This document shows positions 6,101-7,651 of a DNA stretch of 7,651 nucleotides, one piece after another. This DNA comes from Elusimicrobiota bacterium (GTDB lineage Bacteria; Elusimicrobiota; Elusimicrobia; 2-02-FULL-39-32): assembly GCA_016193115.1 (NCBI GenBank), contig JACPSV010000056.1, positions 1 through 7,651 on the forward strand, read 5' to 3'. The position numbers were made by a program, and so were the translations under genes. How positions within the stretch are numbered: position 1 is the first letter of the stretch; every line of letters starts with the position of its first letter. The notes under the pieces are model-generated. The model was not told the origin of the DNA, made no database searches, and was given only the letters and a program-made list of their open reading frames with translations.

Positions 6101-7651
6101 AAATCGCCATCCAAGAGATATCCCGACAAGAGCGCATGCAGGCGTTCGCCCTTCGGGTTCAGGAAAAATTGGATCCTCTTGCCATCGGCGAACCGCCGCA
6201 GGGGCTTCTGGAGTTGCTGGATGCGTTCTCGGCAGGAGAGGAGACAAGAGATCCGGAACATTTAACACCGCAACAATTTGAAGATTGGGTGGATCAGACA
6301 GCGAAAGGACTTGGAATTGACAGACGCACTCTTCTGCAAAACATGGGCATTCTGGATGCGGAACCGGCGTCTTTACAGGATCATCGTCCCGAACCTGCTA
6401 AGATACTAAATCATCCCTCGCGCAGTTACGAAATGGTTGGTTTTGGGGCAGCTATGGAAGCTCTTCTATTCCATTTCTTTCCCGGAAACACCACTCTAAA
6501 CGGTAAGACAGTTGTGTTTGAGAGTGTCAATCAAGAAACAGCGGATTTGATCGTCTACTTTTTGAGGAACGGAGCGAAAGTCATTGTGACCGATCGAAAT
6601 CAAGAATATCTGGACCATTTTGCGGCGCTCTATCCTGAATTTGATGAAGATGTCTCAGAAAAGAATCTCCTGATCGTAGATCCGAACCGTTCCCATGCAA
6701 GCTATGATCTCTTGAATTTGCCTGAAGTATCAGAATCAGGTATTCAAGAGGTGGATTTCTTTTTCCCTGCCGCCTCACACTTGAGTGACGAATCTCTAAA
6801 CAAACTTGCTCTTGCGGGCGTGAAAGCGATCCTGTTCCCAAAATCGGATGAGTCAACCCCATCTAAGGCGCTGACGAGAAAAATAGAGGCAATGGGGATA
6901 GTGGGATTGCCAGGATCTCTCACTTTCTCTGGAAACCAATTTGCGGACAACGCTAAGCAGCTCAGCAACAGCGATGAAGAAATTGGAGCCTATGTTTTCA
7001 CTCAAATAGCGTCTTCAGTATTTCATATTTTAGGCGTTTCCTATCATATGCCGGACAGATCCGTCTTCGATCTCGCAATCGAATCCCTAAGAAGAGCAAA
7101 CGAACGCAGACAGCGAACTAGTCCGTCAGCGGGTGAAAATGACGCAGAAGACGCCACCCCCAATGAATACAATCCTACCGATGACGATCCCTCAACGTTT
7201 TCTCTGACTCCATTGAAAGGATTCTTCAGGAAAGTTGGAGCATTTAATCATGAACTGAGCCATGTTCTCGTGGGAATACCTATTGGAATTCTATACATGC
7301 TGCAAGTTGGGAATTTTAAATTTGGAGATAAAATTTATACTTTGGTTCATTCCAAACCGGTTGGGTCCATTGGAAAAATTGGGAGCAGGAGAAAAGCGGT
7401 CATCCGTCTGGCCGGAGTCATACAAATAGTCCCAATTTTCTTAACCTTTCTCACAGGCCTATCCGCGGTCAGGTCATTCCACAGCATCCTCTCGAGCAGC
7501 GACCCCCTATCTTACAGTCTTCACATTTTGCAGTTCATCATTGTCCTCACCGTATGGATATTTCTGGTACTTATTCCACTGGTCACAGACCTCTATTACA
7601 ACTTAAAAAAGGGCCCTTTGAGAGAGGCTAGCGATTGGAGCATATTCAACA
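1..7651 (+). CDS. Internal fragment of a giant mosaic membrane protein, open at both ends
   Basis: I read every codon of frame 1 and found no stop from base 1 to base 7651, giving about 2,550 residues (roughly 280 kDa) without either terminus. By chance alone an open frame this long is essentially impossible. It is also supported by recognisable domains in the same frame: iPGM, a GlpX-like fold, a leucine-dehydrogenase-like fold, an HExxH protease-like domain and two related four-helix membrane modules. The domains are separated by polar, acidic or Ser/Gly-rich linkers. The start codon must lie upstream of the window, and internal Met codons are not treated as starts. No single function can be assigned to the whole chain. 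Giant predicted proteins of this type are known from Omnitrophota, which I take as the likeliest source by inference. Confidence is high for the open frame and moderate for some domain names. Confidence 0.95.
107..130. repeat. Dispersed-repeat-like sequence read through as coding
   Basis: The bases around TTTCGCCGGAATGAC resemble a short intergenic repeat type seen in many bacterial genomes (forms like CTTTCGCGGGAATGAC). The 13-base word TCGCCGGAATGAC at 114-126 recurs exactly at 2571-2583, beside a second repeat-like sequence. Here it encodes FRRNDK without breaking the frame. The 13-base match is seen directly; that it belongs to a genomic repeat family is from memory and needs a genome-wide search. 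Confidence 0.4.
169..639 (+). repeat. Four-helix membrane module, copy A
   Basis: This is a module of about 155 residues with four hydrophobic segments, near bases 241-300, 316-375, 436-500 and 532-594. It starts with the boundary motif LRASGSGS and a DPLKE motif. A basic loop, PGHQKYGEKDRK, lies between helices 2 and 3 and is followed by LLRGFGY. It ends with PHSLNNFFNP and a second RASG motif. Copy B (3625-4089) keeps this order and is roughly half identical by eye, best in DPLKE, GIE, YLM, PGHQKY, DRKIL, LLRGFGY, PHS-NN-FNP and RASG. The basic loop suggests that it and both module ends face the cytoplasm. I do not recognise a named family, and no catalytic motif is apparent. It probably anchors the chain in the membrane and separates soluble domains. 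Confidence 0.85.
640..753 (+). other. Linker between membrane module A and the mutase
   Basis: About 38 residues follow the RASGTGG boundary. They contain a probable short amphipathic helix (KRAKELAAILAM) and then a polar stretch. I see no match to the mutase family here, so I place the mutase start at about base 754, where the segment EGPIIEVDSW begins to follow the family pattern. Confidence 0.5.
754..1800 (+). other. C-terminal half of cofactor-independent phosphoglycerate mutase (iPGM)
   Basis: iPGM interconverts 3- and 2-phosphoglycerate in glycolysis, using two metal ions (Mn) and a phosphoserine intermediate. This stretch of about 349 residues holds the end of the inserted phosphotransferase domain and the C-terminal part of the phosphatase domain. 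The family landmarks occur in normal order: WNIRTDRA with both substrate-binding arginines (codons 916 and 925); ESEK with the lysine (1156); NYANADMVGH with metal ligands Asp (1420) and His (1432); TADHGN with Asp (1555) and His (1558); GHTSNPVP with His (1618); and LADVAPTLL near the end. Non-canonical spots include ESEKHKAIAWFKNG where the family has ETEKYAHVTFF, and GHATT in place of GHTG. The half ends at a KSLLEG segment that matches the normal iPGM C-terminus. The N-terminal half follows it rather than preceding it. Confidence 0.93.
1801..2484 (+). other. N-terminal half of cofactor-independent phosphoglycerate mutase (iPGM)
   Basis: This stretch of about 228 residues begins with RILLDGYG, the family N-terminus with metal-ligand Asp at 1840. 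It continues through the nucleophile loop, GIAGTTEFGH, which aligns with the family GQMGNSEVGH. The catalytic Ser is therefore Thr at codon 2029, and the preceding Asn is also Thr. It then shows DAGRWI, LHLMGLVTTKFVHAS with the catalytic His (2212), AFTDGRDE with Arg (2308) and Asp (2311), and GRAWYMDRDNRW with both arginines (2401 and 2419). Similarity stops just after AYRSLTEGVA, in the loop at which the C-half at base 754 starts. Only about 11 linker residues separate the end of the C-half motif from the start of this half. The two halves together most likely form one permuted enzyme. Alternatively, two truncated copies lie side by side. Confidence 0.93.
2485..2658 (+). other. Polar linker containing a repeat-like insertion
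   Basis: About 58 residues of charged, low-complexity sequence join the mutase to the next membrane region. The middle encodes PSTALGTGRRND, which is the translation of a REP-like repeat. The rest is rich in Glu, Asp, Lys, Asn and Gln. No domain is recognised. The segment probably tolerates insertion because it is an unstructured spacer. Confidence 0.6.
2541..2583. repeat. REP-like dispersed repeat inside the coding frame
   Basis: The core TCGACTGCGCTCGGGACAGG (2551-2570) closely resembles a short repetitive element found in many unrelated bacterial genomes, typically of the form TTCGACTGCGCTCAGGACAGG. On the opposite strand it reads as RPVPSAVEG, a peptide well known from spurious small ORFs. 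It is followed at once by the 13-base word TCGCCGGAATGAC, also present at 114-126. Its presence within an unbroken frame implies that it was absorbed into the gene in a compatible phase. The family assignment is from memory. Confidence 0.6.
2659..3624 (+). other. AT-richer module: two membrane helices plus an unrecognised helical soluble region
   Basis: The module starts at a Met codon (MNFDELKE). It has two hydrophobic helices near bases 2680-2755 and 2785-2850, then about 220 residues of charged, mainly helical sequence with RRRMKKRD, KPYWFYEFFDRRYE and a KRLAKQERRR run. A final hydrophobic patch (FLTFFIIHAYLAELIA, about 3505-3545) may be a third helix or an amphipathic one. Sampled 60-base lines here are about 38-40% GC, against 50-68% in the mutase region. 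ATA, AGA and TTA codons are also frequent. No family is recognised. The composition and the Met at the left boundary suggest a formerly separate gene of different origin that was fused in-frame, which is inference. Confidence 0.65.
3625..4089 (+). repeat. Four-helix membrane module, copy B
   Basis: This is the second copy of the module at 169-639, with the same order: LRASGSGS boundary, DPLKE, helix 1 (about 3703-3756), helix 2 (3772-3830), basic loop PGHQKYNDNDRK, LLRGFGY helix 3 (3898-3960), helix 4 (3997-4044), PHSSNNLFNP and a closing RASG. Protein identity to copy A is roughly half by eye. The loop between helices 3 and 4 differs in length and sequence. The DNA at the left boundary is close to that of copy A (about 26 of 31 bases across the LRASGSGS codons and flanks), although third positions elsewhere have diverged. 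This points to an old intragenic duplication with conserved boundaries. Confidence 0.85.
4090..4284 (+). other. Acidic linker and short helical lead-in
   Basis: The first part is rich in Asp, Glu and Pro and looks disordered. The second part (about 4170-4284) has a probable amphipathic helix (LNDILVRIARIEE) and leads into the next folded domain. No family is recognised. The acidic composition is typical of spacers between modules in this chain; a similar one lies at 7111-7200. Confidence 0.5.
4285..5420 (+). other. Degenerate class II fructose-1,6-bisphosphatase (GlpX)-like domain
   Basis: By eye the order of elements follows GlpX. A helix with AAVQAFQVWRYP matches the family AALAGYKWLGRGDK helix. 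A segment RLSFYAGPSTFF...SLVSSYSINAM lies where the family has VDPIEGT and ANALAVLAV. Next comes VRVDLPADQFVRRN, comparable to the family IDLNLPLADNLRNV. Later ADISFGAGTMASATAKVRM lies where the family has the YGIGGAPEGVVSAA segment, followed by GREI and a LYNLTLVTSPSLIH stretch comparable to NVIFSATGITKGD. The metal-binding and catalytic residues in GRGDKN, GEGE, DPIEGT and GGAPEG are absent. If the assignment is right, this is a pseudoenzyme of about 375 residues, slightly longer than GlpX. The match is fold-level and from memory. Confidence is moderate. Confidence 0.5.
5421..6408 (+). other. Unrecognised, mostly helical region
   Basis: About 330 residues lie between the GlpX-like and dehydrogenase-like domains. 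The sequence is Leu/Ala/Arg/Glu-rich with regular amphipathic spacing, for example AEFLGDIGGRYNYLKGYY, AGAIVQRILAASLQ and ERARKFLENVAARKN. This suggests an alpha-helical bundle or solenoid. No catalytic motif stands out. The final part (about 6262-6330, LTPQQFEDWVDQTAKGLGID) could be a remnant of the N-terminal domain of the following dehydrogenase fold, but that is weak. A palindrome at 5751-5768 interrupts the helical pattern with a Pro/Ser-rich loop. Confidence 0.4.
5751..5768. repeat. Perfect GC-rich palindrome inside the coding frame
   Basis: GGGGACGGAGCCGTCCCC has two exact 8-base arms around a central AG. One further T-A pair and one G-T wobble extend it to 5749-5770. Farther out, GTTGGGT (5721-5727) can pair with ATCCAAC (5769-5775). 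It encodes GTEPSP in a loop between helical segments and has no T-run, so it does not look like a terminator. It resembles the short palindromic repeats dispersed in many genomes and could be a third such insertion in this gene. Confidence 0.6.
6409..7110 (+). other. Degenerate NAD-binding domain of leucine/glutamate dehydrogenase type
   Basis: The domain follows the C-terminal half of leucine dehydrogenases. An opening YEMVGFGAAMEALLFHFF matches the family YGVYRGMKAA helix, and LNGKTVV leads into the first Rossmann strand. GAKVIVTDRNQEYL matches the family GAKLIVTDINKE. VDFFFPAASHLSDESL matches CDIFAPCALGG, MGIVGLPG matches MGIVYAPD, and a helical tail (EEIGAYVFTQIASSVFHILG ... LAIESLRRANERR) matches the family C-terminus. 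The glycine-rich dinucleotide loop, GVGNVA in the family, is ESVNQET here (6520-6540). The later ADNQL and NAGG elements are also lost. NAD binding is therefore doubtful and the domain probably serves as a scaffold or a sensor. The family N-terminal catalytic domain with its lysine is not visible upstream. Confidence 0.7.
7111..7200 (+). other. Acidic linker before the protease-like domain
   Basis: Thirty residues rich in Asp, Glu, Asn, Pro, Ser and Thr (such as ENDAEDATPNEYNPTDDD) separate the dehydrogenase-like fold from the following membrane domain. They look disordered and show no motif. Confidence 0.6.
7201..7651 (+). other. Membrane metalloprotease-like domain with HELSH motif (M50-like), cut by the right edge
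   Basis: The segment begins FFRKVGAFNHELSHVLVGIPIG. HELSH (7249-7263) fits the zinc-binding HExxH motif of intramembrane site-2-type proteases (family M50), with hydrophobic residues on both sides. It is followed by SRRKAVIRLAGVIQIVPIF, comparable to the basic-then-AGP-like helix of M50 enzymes. A long hydrophobic helix (about 7519-7590) then reaches PLVTDLYYNLKKG, whose Asp could be the third zinc ligand. The usual NxxPxxxLDG motif is not seen in standard form, and the domain is incomplete. M50 proteases cut membrane-embedded substrates; here a target could be the giant chain itself, which is pure inference. Another HExxH membrane-protein family is an alternative. Confidence 0.55.

Noticed and set aside
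1..7651. CRISPR arrays, tRNA or rRNA genes, insertion-sequence ends or riboswitches.
   Set aside because: I saw no regularly spaced repeats, cloverleaf-like segments, transposase motifs or non-coding gaps. The whole window is coding in one frame.

Overview
The whole window reads as the inside of one enormous protein-coding gene. Frame 1 of the plus strand is open from base 1 to base 7651: about 2,550 codons with no stop, no start that can be fixed and no end. There is no intergenic space, so no promoter, ribosome-binding-site cluster, terminator, tRNA or rRNA is expected, and none is seen. The encoded protein is a mosaic of membrane modules and domains related to central-metabolism enzymes. 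This style is best known from predicted giant proteins of Omnitrophota (candidate phylum OP3) and similar small-celled, host-associated or predatory bacteria. That taxonomic placement is an inference from architecture, not from a marker gene.

Layout from left to right: a short edge segment holding a piece of a dispersed-repeat-like sequence (1-168); a four-helix membrane module, copy A (169-639); the C-terminal half of a cofactor-independent phosphoglycerate mutase (iPGM, GpmI family; about 754-1800); the N-terminal half of the same family directly after it (about 1801-2484); a polar linker carrying a REP-like repeat (2485-2658); an AT-richer module with two membrane helices and a soluble helical part (2659-3624); copy B of the membrane module (3625-4089); an acidic linker; a degenerate domain resembling class II fructose-1,6-bisphosphatase (GlpX; about 4285-5420); an unrecognised, mostly helical stretch (5421-6408) containing a perfect GC-rich palindrome; a degenerate NAD-binding domain resembling leucine/glutamate dehydrogenases (about 6409-7110); an acidic linker; and a membrane metalloprotease-like domain with an HELSH motif that runs off the right edge.

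The most striking point is the mutase. Its two halves occur in swapped order and together account for one complete family sequence with almost no gap or overlap, which suggests a circular permutation. Every catalytic residue I could place is kept, except that the nucleophilic serine is a threonine. In contrast, the GlpX-like and dehydrogenase-like domains have lost their key motifs and look like pseudoenzymes. The parity of membrane helices and the basic loops suggest that the mutase lies on the cytoplasmic side. A possible overall picture is a membrane-bound scaffold that reuses enzyme folds for sensing or structure, together with one potentially active mutase and one protease. That functional picture is speculative.
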